Positions 1-11,151 of a stretch of 64,000 nucleotides of DNA are shown here, piece after piece. The notes under the pieces are model-generated. The model made no database searches. It was not told where the DNA came from and saw only the letters and a program-made list of their open reading frames with translations. Made by a program: the position numbers and the translations under genes. The DNA comes from Cephalotus follicularis (taxonomy: Eukaryota; Streptophyta; Magnoliopsida; Oxalidales; Cephalotaceae). The stretch is taken from the NCBI GenBank assembly GCA_001972305.1, contig BDDD01000560.1, forward strand, positions 976,488 through 1,040,487, read 5' to 3'. How positions within the stretch are numbered: position 1 is the stretch's first letter; the number at the start of each line of letters is the position of its first letter.

Positions 1-1408
1 AGTTGTGGACCTTCACAAAGGAATCCGATTTCAAATGTGCACTGCCAACTGCAGTGCATAATCCCAAAATGAGATTAGAAGATCTATAAAAGACATCATC
101 ATCTTCTCTTTGTCTTTTATTAGTTCCTTGTTGAATTGTTAAGGCCATTTGTTCACTTGTATTTAAAACATACATCTCGTTGCTTATGTGCTCTTCACAT
201 ATAAGAACTTTATCATGTATAAGACTACAAGCATTTGCAGTGAAATTGAGCTCTCAACTCATCTTATACAAATAAGAAATAGAAATTACATTTCTTATAA
301 CGTTCTTTATAAAATAGTATGGGTCAAGTTAAAATACATTGCCAGATTAAAAACAACTCAAAAAATGCCCACACCGCTGGTGTGAATCCTCAATCCATCA
401 CCTAGGCGTAAGTCCAATGCTTCAGCTGCTCGTAGCTATCCAACCTCTCTTAGCCTCCTGCAAATAGTTACAGATATTAGTCCCATAACCAGAGTCAACT
501 ACCCAAGTTGAACTAACATTCTAAGCCAGAAATAGTTTAATCATAAGACTACCTGAACAAGAGGCACCTCCTGCATTGAACTTTCGAAGTTTAGGACATT
601 TTGATCTCCAATGGCCTTTCTTTCCCCAAAAAAAGCAAGCCTTCTCATTAGCACGCTGTCGGAACCTATTTTGGATGTCATCCCCGGACACATTAAATGT
701 TTTCTTTCCTTTCTTCCCTTTCTTTTTCATGGGTGCCTTACCCTTGGACTTGAATCTCTCAGATCCGCGTGGAAGAAGATGGAAGCATCATCACATCGAC
801 TTGGACTTCCCAATGTCCATGTCGGCCTCAGTTGTGCGAAGCATTTCCACAAGTTCAGTCAGAGTACACGCTACCTTGTTCATGTGGAAATTCGTGATGA
901 ATTGGGAAAATGATCGGGGAAGGGATGCTAACATAAGGTCAATATAATAACCCTCATCCATGACTAGATGAAATTGAGCCAACTACTCAATGAGATCAAT
1001 CATTTCTAGTCCATGTTGGTGGACCGATTCTCCCTCATTTATTTTCATCCAAAAGTGTTGACGGGATAAGTTGAACCATTGAGTTCTTGATGTAGCACCA
1101 TATAATTCCTTCAACCTAAGAAGTATGGCACCCAATGTCTCAAGCTTCTCATGCTGTCATTGAAATTTTGAGAGCATACCCGTAATCGCTAAGCATCGAG
1201 CTTGCTCATCCTTATCCATCCATTTGGCCACTTTTGCCTTCTGCTCTTCGGATGGGTTTGTTCCCGATTTCGGGGTTTCATCAGTCATGGCATGAGCCAA
1301 TTTCATGCTCGTGAGTACAAGGCGTAGATTTCACTCCCAATCCAAAAAATTTGGACCCTCTAGCTTGCTTGTTTCAAGTATTCTAGCAATTGCGATGCTA
1401 ACAGACAT
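1..1408 (-). pseudogene. Copia element B: gag and start of protease (fossil)
   Basis: Minus-strand remnant of a Ty1/Copia polyprotein that runs off the left window edge. Reading downward from a likely gag start at 1408, the translation gives a Tnt1-type gag opening (ILETSKLEGPNFLDW), then a UBN2-like gag core at about 790-1100 (LASLPRSFSQFITNFHMNK), a basic linker, a zinc-knuckle-like block near 590-650, and a protease-like WVVDSG block near 490-520. Order and spacing fit Copia gag-pro. Integrase, RT and RNaseH, which follow protease in Copia, would lie left of the window. The element is broken, with several breaks. Family assignment rests on domain resemblance read by eye. Confidence is good for Copia and low for the lineage. 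Confidence 0.75.
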
Positions 1409-1871
1409 TTTACAGAATATATTTCTAGCAACCTTAAAAAGGAAATTAAAAGAGAGAAATATTAGCAAATCGTTCCATTACATATTATTACCATAACTCT
1501 TGGTCTTTAGTAATTATGGCTCATTCCCACTATTCTAATCGTATTCCACACCTCCATGTGAAATTCGGGAAACACCCGCCTCCTAGTGGGGATCAAAATC
1601 TATCCTGCATACCATGGCCTTAGCTATGGCATGACAAACCACAATACCGAAATAGCTAGATGTAAGTGTCTATTTGCATTAGCGCATCGCCCTTGAAATG
1701 CAAGATTCGATACAAGTTTGGCCTCACGACCCATACAATCCATAGATGGACTGCGCTAATAGTATGAACTCGGTATAAGTTAGACCCACAATCCTTAAAG
1801 AAATGAACTCGTTTTGATACCTACAAGTGTGCATGTCTAAGTACCAAAACATGGTCATTTCCTTCAAATGC
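1409..1871 (-). other. Element B leader, part 1
   Basis: Non-coding stretch between the gag start of element B and the insertion point of element A. I see no convincing ORF, RNA gene or repeat in it. It is read as untranslated leader of B because the same leader resumes on the far side of A at 13553. Confidence 0.45.
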
Positions 1872-1876
1872 ACCTC
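1872..1876. repeat. Target-site duplication ACCTC, left copy (element A)
   Basis: ACCTC directly before the A-element end; the same five bases follow the other end at 13548-13552. A 5-bp duplication is typical for LTR-element integration and fixes both ends of A. Confidence 0.85.
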
Positions 1877-2234
1877 TGTAACACCACGCGCCCGCAGGGC
1901 GGACACGTGGCATTACTCTCAATCCAATACACAAAACAATGGTCGGGACTAGCAATATAAAAATGCAAAAAAACTTAAAACTTTGCAATGCATATCATTT
2001 GCGGAAGATATAAATGTCCATCCATACGATGCAATACAATACAAATCCTTTACAATACCAGTCTTTTACAAAACATAAAAAATCAATCTTTTCACTACAA
2101 TGTCTCAATCAGCTCTGCGATGCCCAAGCAGTCGTGTGATCAAATCGAGTCTTCAATCCTTCTGTTCGCTGCTACCTGCTACCCTACCTATGCCGCACAC
2201 AAGGTACAACACAGCCCCACCCCGAAGGATGGGG

Positions 2235-2251
2235 TTAGCCACACTGGCTAA
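2235..2251. other. Conserved stem-loop in A-family LTR
   Basis: TTAGCCA, three-base loop, TGGCTAA: a perfect 7-bp stem. It is present in all four A-family LTRs of the window (also 11505-11521, 37276-37292, 41781-41797), next to a second GC-rich hairpin. Preservation in every copy suggests an RNA-level or terminator-like role, which is inference. Confidence 0.55.
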
Positions 2252-2430
2252 GCAGAAACCCCATGCAGCATGTATGCATGTACAATGTGCAATATTGGAG
2301 ACAATCTATACAATATCAATGTGCGGTGTACAATATCAATGCCTGACATGGCAAATGCATGTGTACAGTTGGCGATCAAACTACTCGTATGACAATGGCC
2401 CATAACAGAGCATACGGATAGGTTCTATAA

Positions 2431-2520
2431 CAATCAATCAATCAATCAATCAATAGAAGACATTAGATGGTTGTGTATAAAACACCCAATCAATCAATCA
2501 ATATCCTATAGAGCATGCGA
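2431..2520. repeat. (AATC)n / CAATA-rich simple sequence in A LTR
   Basis: Runs of CAATCAATCAATC near 2431-2455 and again near 2487-2502, echoed in the other LTR near 11700-11770. The wider LTR is strongly biased to CAAT/ATTG words, so it is cryptically simple rather than a single clean microsatellite. Confidence 0.6.
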
Positions 2521-3269
2521 TCGGTGTCAATGCAATGTAAATAAGTTAGCAATGATCAATCCCACGGAAGGTAGTCCTTCAAAAAGGGTAAGAGATCTAT
2601 CTACTGTTCTCAGACTGATCAGGTCTGGAACCCATAGGTCTTCCAGCCTATGGCTGGGTCAATACAATCTCGATGAGTTACAACCGAGGGAGCTACTGAT
2701 ACCATTAGGGAGCTACGGCCCTCAAGGGAGCATCAATCGACAATCAATCGGTACCGCTCGTCAGCGAGTCAATACAATACAATAAATGAAACGATAGACG
2801 GAATAGGTGGACAGGGACAACAACCTAACCTGCTGACACGAATCATAAGGTCTCTCTATAGGATCCATACAATACAATCAATCAATCAATCGAGTCAATT
2901 CAATATCATTGCAATGTCAATAAGCAAAGTCAATGAGTGGTGGTGTCTAATGGAGAAATGGGAACGTGCGTCCATCATACCGACGTAGACTCACAGCAAC
3001 ACTTATGACTCAAGCAATCGATCAATGTATCAATACAACGTCGAAGCAAGGTCAATAAGTGGTGGTATCTAATGGAGAGATGGGAACGTGCGTCCATTTT
3101 ACCGACTTAGACTCACAACAACACTTATGACTCAAGCAATCAATCAATCAGTACAATCATTAAAACTATTTCAAACAATTGAACACCTCAAGTGAGGCTC
3201 CAGTCAAGTGGCAATGTGAAAAGAAGTCAAAAACCAGCTTTAAATAGTTAAAAACTTCTTTCAGTACAT

Positions 3270-3626
3270 TAGGTGCCAATGTCTTTGGTGAAAGACATTG
3301 ACACCTCTTTAAAACGGTGGAAAGACGTCGATGTCTTTGAAAGACATCGATGTCTTTCCCTATTTGTGTAGAGATCTGGCCAAAGATGTTGATGTCTTTG
3401 GAGAAAGGCATCGACGCGTTTCAATAAAAATAGCCTGGGAATGCGCATCAATGTTCGGCATCGATGTCTTTCCAGGGGAAAGACATCTCGAGGCAAAGAC
3501 GTAGATGTCTTTGAAAGACGTCGATGTCTTTGAAAGACGTCGATGTCTTTGCTGCAGAATCAAAGATACAGCACTCTGGTGAGAAACACATCGACGTCCA
3601 TGGGCTAGGGGTCGATGTCTTTGCTG
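3270..3626. repeat. ATCGAT/GTCGAC palindrome array (A 3' LTR)
   Basis: About a dozen copies of near-palindromes of the type AAAGACATCGATGTCTTT or GACGTCGATGTC, spaced roughly 15-40 bases apart. Equivalent arrays occur at 12530-12866, 36070-36398 and 40781-41118 in the other LTRs of this family. In the solo copy at 35389-37658 the array lies several hundred bases downstream of a TATA-like CTATATAAG at 35558, so it is probably transcribed. Confidence 0.85.
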
Positions 3627-4315
3627 GGCAGAGTCGACTTTATGCAGAAAATAGGGCCAATCTCAAGTCAAAACCCAATTTAAAGACATTCTTTGAAAAC
3701 CAATGTTTAAAATCAATCATTTAAGGTTAGTAAAACTTGTTACAACCTTTCAATTTCAATTTTTGTCTTCGTATATCTCTTAGGTCAAGGAAGTCAATAA
3801 AAACCCTAGTTTCACAATGCACTTCAATTCAATCATTCAATCACTCAATCAATCATGCAATTAAGTCAATCAATCAATAAAACAATAGAAAATTCAGTAA
3901 AGAAGTCCTACCTATCACTGAAGCTTCAAAAGTTGAGCTTCCAATCACTCAAATGGCTGCTACGTTGTTCAATCCGTAAGAAGGAGGCTTGCAATCACTA
4001 CTTGTAAATGAAGCAGCAAATCCGAAGCTGCTATGGAGGAGGAGGCTGCTGGCTGGGATAGAGAGAGGAGAAGGATAGAGAGAGGAAGAAGAGTGAGAGA
4101 AAAATGAGAGAATGAGAGTGAGAATTGACTTTTATAGTCAATTCGACCAACTCTCCAAAACTCAGCCCAAAATCTTGACTATACATGCATAAAACCAATA
4201 CAATCTCAATAGGTATAAGAATACCTCAATTCAATACAATACAATACGGTCCGATACAGTACAATATGGTACGATGTATGCATGAATAGCATAAAAGGGA
4301 ATTCGAGTCGTCACA

Positions 4316-4328
4316 TTCTCCCCTCCTT
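4316..4328 (-). other. Polypurine tract of element A
   Basis: AAGGAGGGGAGAA on the minus strand, directly against the 3' LTR start TGTGACGAC. This is the usual plus-strand DNA primer position of an LTR retrotransposon and confirms the orientation of A. Confidence 0.85.
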
Positions 4329-4389
4329 AAAAGAATCCGGTCCCCAGATTCATCGGTCAATCGATCAATCAGTCAAATAGGAAAGGATA

Positions 4390-5840
4390 TGTCTCTCTCA
4401 TATAGTCCTCACGCTCCCAGGTTCGCTCCATAGAACCATGATACTACCATAGAACACTGACCAAAGGGATGGTCTTGTTCCTCAATACTCTGATCTTTCG
4501 GTCAACAATCTGTATAGGAGTCTCTGTAACGATAAGTCAGGTTCCAACTGAATCTGACCATACTCAATGATGTGTGAAGGATCTCGAACATATCTCCTCA
4601 ACTGAGAAACATGGAACACATCATGTGCCCTCGACAATGCTGGAGGCAAGGCAAGCCTGTAAGCAAGTCGGCCAATCCGATCCAATACCTTAAAAGGTCC
4701 AATAAAACGAGGAGAAAGCTTTCCTTTCTTCCCGAATCTCAAGACTCCTTTAGTGGGCGACACTTTGAGGAAAACATGGTCACCAACACTAAACTCCAAG
4801 CCTCTGTGATGAACATCAGCATAGCTTTTCTGTCTACTCAGAGCAACAATCAATCCATCTCTAATCAATTTCACTTTCTCTGCGGTAATCTGTACAATCT
4901 CTAGCCCCAAAAATACTCTTTTCACCGACCTGATCCCAACAAACTGGCGATCGGCACTTCCTACCATATAGGCCTTCATAGGGAGCCATCTGTATGCTCT
5001 CGTGATAACTATTGTTATACGAGAACTCAATCAAATGTAAGTAGTCATCCCAACTACCTCCAAAGCCGAGAACGTATGCTCGCAGCATGTCCTCCAATGT
5101 CTGAATTGTCCTTTCGGACAAACCATCTGTTTGGGGATGAAAAGTAGTCCTGAAACTCAATTCTGTACCCATAGCTTCCTGTAACTTCCTCCAAAACCTA
5201 GAAGTGAAGCGAGAGTCTCGATCTGAAACAATGCTTACAGGAGCTCCATGTGCTTTAACAATCTCTTTCATGAACAATTTGGACAACTTTTCTCTAGAAT
5301 AAGTCATCCGAATCGGTAGAAAGTGGGCCGACTTCGTGAGTTGATCGACCATAACCCATATACCATCATGTCTGTCATGAGTCAGAGGCAACCCAGACAC
5401 GAAATCCATGGTAATGTGATCCCATTTCCACTAAGGAATGAGCAAAGGCTGAAGCAAGCCTACCGGTCTCTAGTGCTCTTCCTTAACTTACTGACAAGTG
5501 AGGCATCTCGATACAAACTCGGCGATTTCTCTCTTCATGCCAGTCCACCAATAGCTAAGTTTTAGGTCACGATACATCTTCGTACTCCCTGGATGAACAG
5601 AGAGACGAGATTTATGAGCTTGAGAAAGAAGCTCTTCCTTCAACTCGCTATCCGTCGGAATGCAAATTTTGTTCCTGTATCTCAATAACCCATCTGTAGA
5701 TAGAGAGAAATCAGGTTTCAATCCTTCATCAATAGCAGTAGCCACTTTCTGTAATTCAATATCCACTATCTGTGCATCTCTAATCCAGTCAAGCAATGCT
5801 GGTCGCACATGTATATGGGAAAGAGTCATACAAGACAGCT
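4390..5840 (-). pseudogene. Element A integrase with chromodomain-like tail (fossil)
   Basis: Minus-strand integrase region of element A. It shows the H2C2 zinc-binding segment near 5480-5640 (HKSRLSVHPGSTKMYRDL, then CLTCQ), the catalytic core ([12 protein letters not shown] near 5400; IVSDRDSRFTSRFW near 5200-5260; THFHPQTDG-like block near 5120-5160), the GPF/Y-like C-terminal block near 4690-4740 (RFIGPFKVLDRIG) and a short chromodomain-like end near 4390-4510 (WEREDYMRERYPFLF). This order is that of plant chromoviruses, in which the chromodomain is thought to guide integration into heterochromatin. The region is broken, with several breaks. RNaseH precedes it on the far side of solo LTR J. 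Confidence 0.88.
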
Positions 5841-5960
5841 TGTAAGGACCCAAATTTCCATGTAAGATATTAATTATGTTTGCTATTGTGTAGTTAGCAA
5901 ATATTTCAAGGGACCCGTAGAAATTTTTTTAGCTATGTGAGGTGAAGGAAAACTGTCTAA

Positions 5961-6200
5961 AGCGCCGACAGTTCCACTTAAAGCGATGACGCTTTGGGTA
6001 ACGGTCGACGCTCTAAAAGTAAATGTCGACGATTTGAAGTCAGGTGGGTCAGTTGACGTTGACGTTGACGTTGAGGAAGACTTAAAAGCGGCGACGCTTT
6101 GTAAGAAAGTGTCAGCGCTTTAGTCGAGATAGAGATGAAAAAGCTCAGGTAAAACCCTTAACCGCCGACGCTTAGAGAGAAACCGTCGACGCTTTGAGTC
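5961..6200. repeat. GTCGACGCTTT word array (LTR J)
   Basis: About eight degenerate copies of GTCGACGCTTT or GCGACGCTTT on a roughly 20-40 base spacing, immediately upstream of the TATA-like box and hence in U3. The same word recurs in LTR H (31834-32015, 37934-38230, 45668-45702). The core GTCGAC is shared with the palindromes of the other LTR families. Confidence 0.7.
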
Positions 6201-6287
6201 ATTTTTTGACGTTTTCTGCACCATGAGCAATAAACGGAAGAGGTAAAATTTGGGCAAAAAACGACAAAAATGAGGCGGCGTTTTTAC

Positions 6288-6297
6288 CTATAAATAG
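6288..6297 (+). promoter_or_regulatory. TATA-like box of LTR J
   Basis: CTATAAATAG in the plus strand of LTR J, followed by a purine-rich GAGAGAAAG-type tract. It is a good match to the plant TATA consensus and the likely U3 promoter. Confidence 0.6.
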
Positions 6298-6599
6298 TAG
6301 TAAGAATTGAGGGTGATCAGTAGAAAAAGAATTGAGAGAAAGTTACTGAGAGAAGGAAGAGAGAAAGAGAAAGAAGAGAAGGAAGAGAGGAAGAAGAGAA
6401 GGAAGAGAGAAAGAAGGGAATAGGAGAAAAGAGAATTTTGTGGGATTTCAGCATAATAATTTCTTCAGTGTGGAGAAAAGAGAGAAGGAGATAAAGTAAA
6501 GTAAGGACTCCTGTTCTTTTTTCTAAAAATACCTTTTGTTATTAAGGAATTTATAATCATTCTTTTAAAGTATTTTATTTTAGTATTCAGCTCAATGTA

Positions 6600-6820
6600 A
6601 TTTAACTTTCCCATCGATATGTCCGTCTGACCGAGTGGAGGAAGTTAATTTTTAATTTAATATTTCAATTAAGCAGTTTTATGCTCGTTGCAACCGTTTA
6701 TTTTATCAATTTAACTTTCCCAATGATATGATCGGTATATCCGTCTGACCGAGTGGAGGAAGTTGATTTTTACTTTAATATTTCAATTAAGCAATTTTTA
6801 TGCTCGATATTTAAATAATT
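6600..6820 (+). repeat. Two-copy tandem repeat, period about 109 bp (LTR J)
   Basis: The block opening TTTAACTTTCCCA and containing CCGTCTGACCGAGTGGAGGA appears at about 6600 and again at about 6710, head to tail, with small differences. This is an internal duplication in the transcribed part of the LTR. Confidence 0.75.
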
Positions 6821-7812
6821 TATTTTATATATCTTTTATAATTGTTACGTTCCTATATTTTAAATTTCTGCCAATATTCGTGGTAAATGTCTATATTAAA
6901 TTTATGTAAATTCTTAAATTCTATGTTGAATTGCTGCCAATTTCTTAACGAAATTATATATTACCATTTTAAAATATTTCCATTTGAAATATGAATTCTA
7001 GAAAATGTTGTACAAAATTATTTATGGGTGCTTTGAGCTGATCACTCAACGTATCAAGAAATAATTATTTTTACGAAATGAGAAAAGGCAACAAACTGAG
7101 ATGAACAACGACTGGATTACGATCCAGGGTGGATTAATCTAGTAAAAGATTAATATTAAAGAGCGGAGAGTGCTCTCGGACATGCATGTGATGTAAGGAT
7201 AGTAATCGGGGAGTGCACAATGCCCCGGTGAAGCAATGGTTCAATAGGGTTATTTAAGTTTATAAACCCCTCAGTATTTATGAAATATTCTGATTCATGA
7301 GATATGAATGAATGTGAAATATACTGGTTTTATAAAAATACCAGAAAATGAATTTCAATAATGTTTTATTACTATAATTCTTACTGAGCTATTTTAGTGC
7401 TCACTCCTTTCAATGTTTTTGTTTTCAACTAAAAAATTTCCAGGAAAAGATTGAACGAGGAAAGTCGAGCTTTGGCAGGAGCTCATAAGTGATATTTTGG
7501 AAGGAAATTATTTTACGAATTATGTTACGAATATAGTTTGTGTAATAGTTTATGACATTATAAACTAATGTTTTCCGTTGTATTATGCCTTTTGATAGAT
7601 CCTGTGGAAATGTAAGATGTTGACTATAATTATTATGATGTATGATGATTTAAATAAGAGTATAAAATTTTAAGGTTTAATATACCAAGTTATTTATAGA
7701 TATTAGCAATTAGTAGGACTGTTAAAGGATAATAGGTTTCACCACCACGTAACGCACCGACTCCTCGAAGTTCGCTTTGAGCATAAAGTAGACTCGGATC
7801 TGGGGCGTTACA

Positions 7813-8960
7813 GCTTGTGACTCAACGCATCCGCAACGACATTTGCTTTTCCAGGATGATATTCAATGTCACAATCATAATCATTAAGAAGCTCAAACCA
7901 CCTTCTCTATCTCATGTTCAATTCCTTCTATGAAAAGATATATCTCAAACTCTTATGATCAGTGAAAACTGTGAACTTGGTCCCATAAAGGTAGTGGTGC
8001 CATTTTCCAAGAGCAAAGACAATGGTCGCCAACTCCAAGTCATGCACTGGGTAGTTTTCTTCATGTGGTTTGATCTTTCTCGATGCATATGCGATCACTT
8101 TCCCGTATTGCATAAGAACACAACCAAGCCCCTTTCCAGAAGCATCGGTGTATACAACAAAGTCTTCGTTCCCGTCTAGTAAGGCTAGGACAGGAGCGGA
8201 AATCAATCTGTCTTTCAACTCTTGAAAACTTCTTTCACAATCACTATTCCATACAAAGGCAGTGTTCTTCTGTGTCAATCTAGTCAACGGTGTTGCAATA
8301 CGGGAAAATCCCTCAACAAACCGACGATAATACCCTGCTAAACCCAAGAAGCTGCAAACTTCGGAAGCATTTGTCGGTCGTTTCCAATATTTTACTGCCT
8401 CTACTTTTGATGGATCCATTGATAAACCATTACCAGAAACAATATGCCCTAGAAAAGCAACCTCCGATAACCAAAACTCGCACTTGTCCAATTTGGCATA
8501 CAATAGATGATCCCTCAATGTGTGCAATGCAATGTAGAGGTGCTGGGCATGCTCCTCATCGGTCCTGGAATAAACCAAGAGGTCGTCAATGAACACTACA
8601 ATGAACTGATCCAAATACTGTCTGAACACTCGGTTCATCAGGTCCATGAAAGCCGCAGGAGCATTAGTCACACCAAAAGGCATAACTAAGAACTCATAAT
8701 GACCATATCTCGATCTGAAAGCCGTCTTCGGAATATCCTCTGGTCTAACTTTCAACTGGTCGTAGCCCGATCTCAAATCGAGCTTAGAAAACACTGTCGC
8801 TCCTCTAAGCTGGTCGAACAGCTCATCAATGTGCGGTAGAGGGTACTTATTCTTCACTATAATTTTATTGAGCTATCGGTAGTCAATACACATATGGAGC
8901 GATCCATCTTTCCTCTTGACAAAAAGAACAGTTGTTCCCCACGGTGAAGCACTAGGTCTT
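7813..8960 (-). pseudogene. Element A reverse transcriptase and RNaseH (fossil)
   Basis: Minus-strand RT-RNaseH of a chromovirus. Visible RT landmarks include [16 protein letters not shown] near 8810-8857, [15 protein letters not shown] near 8750, the polymerase box [10 protein letters not shown] (YVDD-type) near 8570-8600, and [11 protein letters not shown] near 8450. RNaseH follows with [15 protein letters not shown] near 8110-8160 and [14 protein letters not shown] near 7940-7980; the tail near 7820-7860 reads [15 protein letters not shown] copies the element RNA and RNaseH removes the template. Integrase continues beyond inserted LTR J. The sequence is close to that of element C at 21700-22960. 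Confidence 0.92.
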
Positions 8961-10251
8961 GTAAATCCTTTGTCCAGAAGATTCTATAACTGTATCTTTA
9001 ACTCTTTCAATTCTATCGGTGCCATTCGGTACGGTGCTCGAGAAATCGGTGCAGTTCCTGGTATCAAATCAATCACAAATTCAATCTCTCTATCTGGCGG
9101 CAACAACGTCAAATCCCGAGGAAACACATCTCCGAACTCGCAAACCACTGGAATATCTTCCAGTTCTGGGCGCCATCTGTCTGTATCGAGCACATATGCC
9201 AGAAACCCCTGGCATCCCTGTCGTAACAATCTGTCCGCATGCAAATCCGAAATCATCGGAACAAACAATGGCTCTAAGGTGCCAAGGAACCGAAAAGGTG
9301 GTCGTCCCAGAGGACTGAAAACCACTACTTTCCGATGACAATCCACCTGAGCAAAGTTAGCAGACAACCAATCCATGCCAAGAATCACATCTAGGCAATC
9401 CATCGGTAAAACAATAAGATCGGCTAATAAGCAACGATCATCAATCTCTACAATACAATCTCTACACACTCAATCGGTGGTCGCTGATTCACCGAGAGGT
9501 GTGGATACCTCCATCAAGAAAGGAAGGTACTCAGGCCTCAAACCAACATGGGAGACAAAATGCAATGCAATGAATGAATGGGATGAACCCTGATCAATAA
9601 GAACCTGTGTTGGAAGTTGAAAGAGTCGAATGGTACCTACAATCACAACATCTGACCCTGCTGCAGCACTCGGTTCCATAGAAAACACTCTAGCCTGGAC
9701 TATCGGAGCAAAACTCATAGGCTGCTTCCCCCTGGACTGCGAAGTCCCACGGGAAGAAGACGGTACACTAGCTGTCGGTCCTGGTAGAGCCGGTGCCCGC
9801 TGTGTCTGATCAAATCCTCTAGGATGAGAACTCCGAGGACAAACTCGGGCAATGTGGTCAGGCCACCACAAACCAAGCAATGGCCCAAGAACCATCTACA
9901 ATTCTCAGAAGTATGGTTGGTCTTCTGACAATGCACACAAGGAACCGTAGCACTCTGATTACCGCTCCCAGAGAGTCTGGAGGGTGTAACCTGACTAGGT
10001 ACTGAAGATCGGTCCCCTCGACATGCGTTCCTCGATCTGCCTCTCCTCCAAGGATGGGACGGGTTCCCGCTATCCTGATTGCTACCATGAGAACCAGGTG
10101 AGGGGCTACTATCAGTCTTCTACGATTTAGCACTGCCACTGTCACTACCACTCTGCCAAGAAGAAGGAGTAGGCCTGGTACGGGCTACATTTCTCATCAG
10201 ATTAGCCTCAGCTGCAATATCCTCAAGCTGCATAGCTCGGGAAGAAATATC
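8961..10251 (-). pseudogene. Element A nucleocapsid and aspartic protease region (fossil)
   Basis: Minus-strand stretch joining gag to RT. A degenerate zinc-knuckle-like segment lies near 9890-9940. A low-complexity Ser/Pro/Arg-rich linker follows, then a retropepsin-like protease with LIDQGSSHSFI near 9580-9610 and [10 protein letters not shown] near 9370-9400. The conserved junction [18 protein letters not shown] leads into RT near 9000-9070. This matches the plant chromovirus gag-pro junction. It is broken in several places, so it is given as one fossil block. Confidence 0.8.
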
Positions 10252-10968
10252 CTATATGGAGGTCAAACCCAAGGGAGTTAGTTGCCTCCTCAAATCCAAT
10301 CTCAGTCCCCGAAGAAACTTCTTTTCTCTACGCTCTTGGCCTTCCACTAAGTATGGGGCCGATCGGGCTAACTGCATAAATCTCACCTCATACTCAGCAA
10401 CTGTCATGCTTCCTAGTACCAAGTTAGCAAATTCAATCTCTCTTCTGTCTGTCTCTATCTGAGGGTAGTACCTTGCATTGAATTCTCTTTTGAAGGCATC
10501 CCAAGAGCAGACTATACCATTCCTTGTCCAATCTATGTTAACCATAGCCCACCAATGCTCAGCTTCTCCTTGGAGCATATATACTTCCAATACCAATCTC
10601 TGTTCATCATCACATCCCATGACCTCAGAGATCTTTTCCAAATGGGTTATCCAGGACTCAACAAGGGTAGGATCAAGGAGTCCTACAAATGCTGGAGGCT
10701 GCAACTTTAAGAAGCGTCTCAACATGTCCTCCCTCCTTGGTCTACGTTCAACTCTAGCATGTTGGCGTCCCATCAGAGTATGCATCTGTGCCATGGTGGC
10801 ACACAATTGTCTCCAAACCTCAGGGTCAGGACCCGCTGGTGGAGCATTTGGATCATACTCTGGAAAAACGTTACCATGATCCGGTTCATCATCAACAGGA
10901 GTAGGGGCAGGAGCAAGGGCAGGAGTATTCCTTCCACCCCGTCGGCCACGCCTTCCTCTGTTATCCAT
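10252..10968 (-). pseudogene. gag: Element A gag (fossil)
   Basis: Minus-strand gag capsid region. The likely start is the methionine at 10966-10968, beginning MDNRGRRGRRGGRN, because this short basic opening is typical of this chromovirus gag. After a Pro-rich linker comes the retrotransposon gag core: WITHLEKISEVMGC near 10630-10660, VYMLQGEAEHWW near 10560, FNARYYPQIETDRREIEF near 10440-10490, and FLRGLRLDLR near 10290. It encodes the shell protein that packages element RNA. The leader and primer site lie directly upstream at 10969-11151. The gag core is readable but the downstream polyprotein is broken. Confidence 0.88.
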
Positions 10969-11136
10969 TACTATAAAAGACAATAATGGGATGATCAAAT
11001 GCAATCACTTTCAATTCCAATATCAATCTATCTTCCAATAATAATAGCATGAATAAGCAAGAACACATATTATGCAAATCCATTCAGTCAATTTCAATCA
11101 ACGCATTAATATACTTAGCTAGCAGGCCGACCAATA

Positions 11137-11148
11137 TCTCTGATACCA
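11137..11148 (-). other. Primer-binding site of element A (tRNA-Met-i type)
   Basis: TGGTATCAGAGA on the minus strand, three bases inside the 5' LTR end. It matches the usual plant LTR-element primer site complementary to the 3' end of initiator tRNA-Met. Confidence 0.85.
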
Positions 11149-11151
11149 TAC

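Larger units (their letters stand above)
1877..4315 (-). repeat. Element A 3' LTR
   Basis: About 2.44 kb, beginning TGTGACGAC and ending TGTTACA on the minus strand, so it has TG...CA ends. It is bounded by the polypurine tract on the right and the duplication ACCTC on the left. It contains (AATC)n-type simple stretches, a TTAGCCA-CAC-TGGCTAA stem-loop at 2235-2251 and a palindrome array at 3270-3626. It matches 11152-13547 along its length. Confidence 0.9.
5841..7812 (+). mobile_element. Solo LTR J inside element A pol
   Basis: A 1.97-kb LTR-like block starting TGTAAGGACC and ending GGGGCGTTACA, plus-oriented, placed exactly between the RNaseH end and integrase start of element A. The flanks share ACAGCT, consistent with a target-site duplication whose edges are blurred by matching bases. 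It contains a TATA-like CTATAAATAG at 6288, a pyrimidine/purine-rich leader, and GTCGACGC-type words upstream of the TATA. There is no coding content or second LTR, so I read it as solo. It is younger than A. Confidence 0.82.

Noticed and set aside
3166-3724. ORFs with DVDVF-type repeats in A-family LTRs
   Set aside because: They are translations of the ATCGAT/GTCGAC array and are absent as a conserved frame in sister LTRs.
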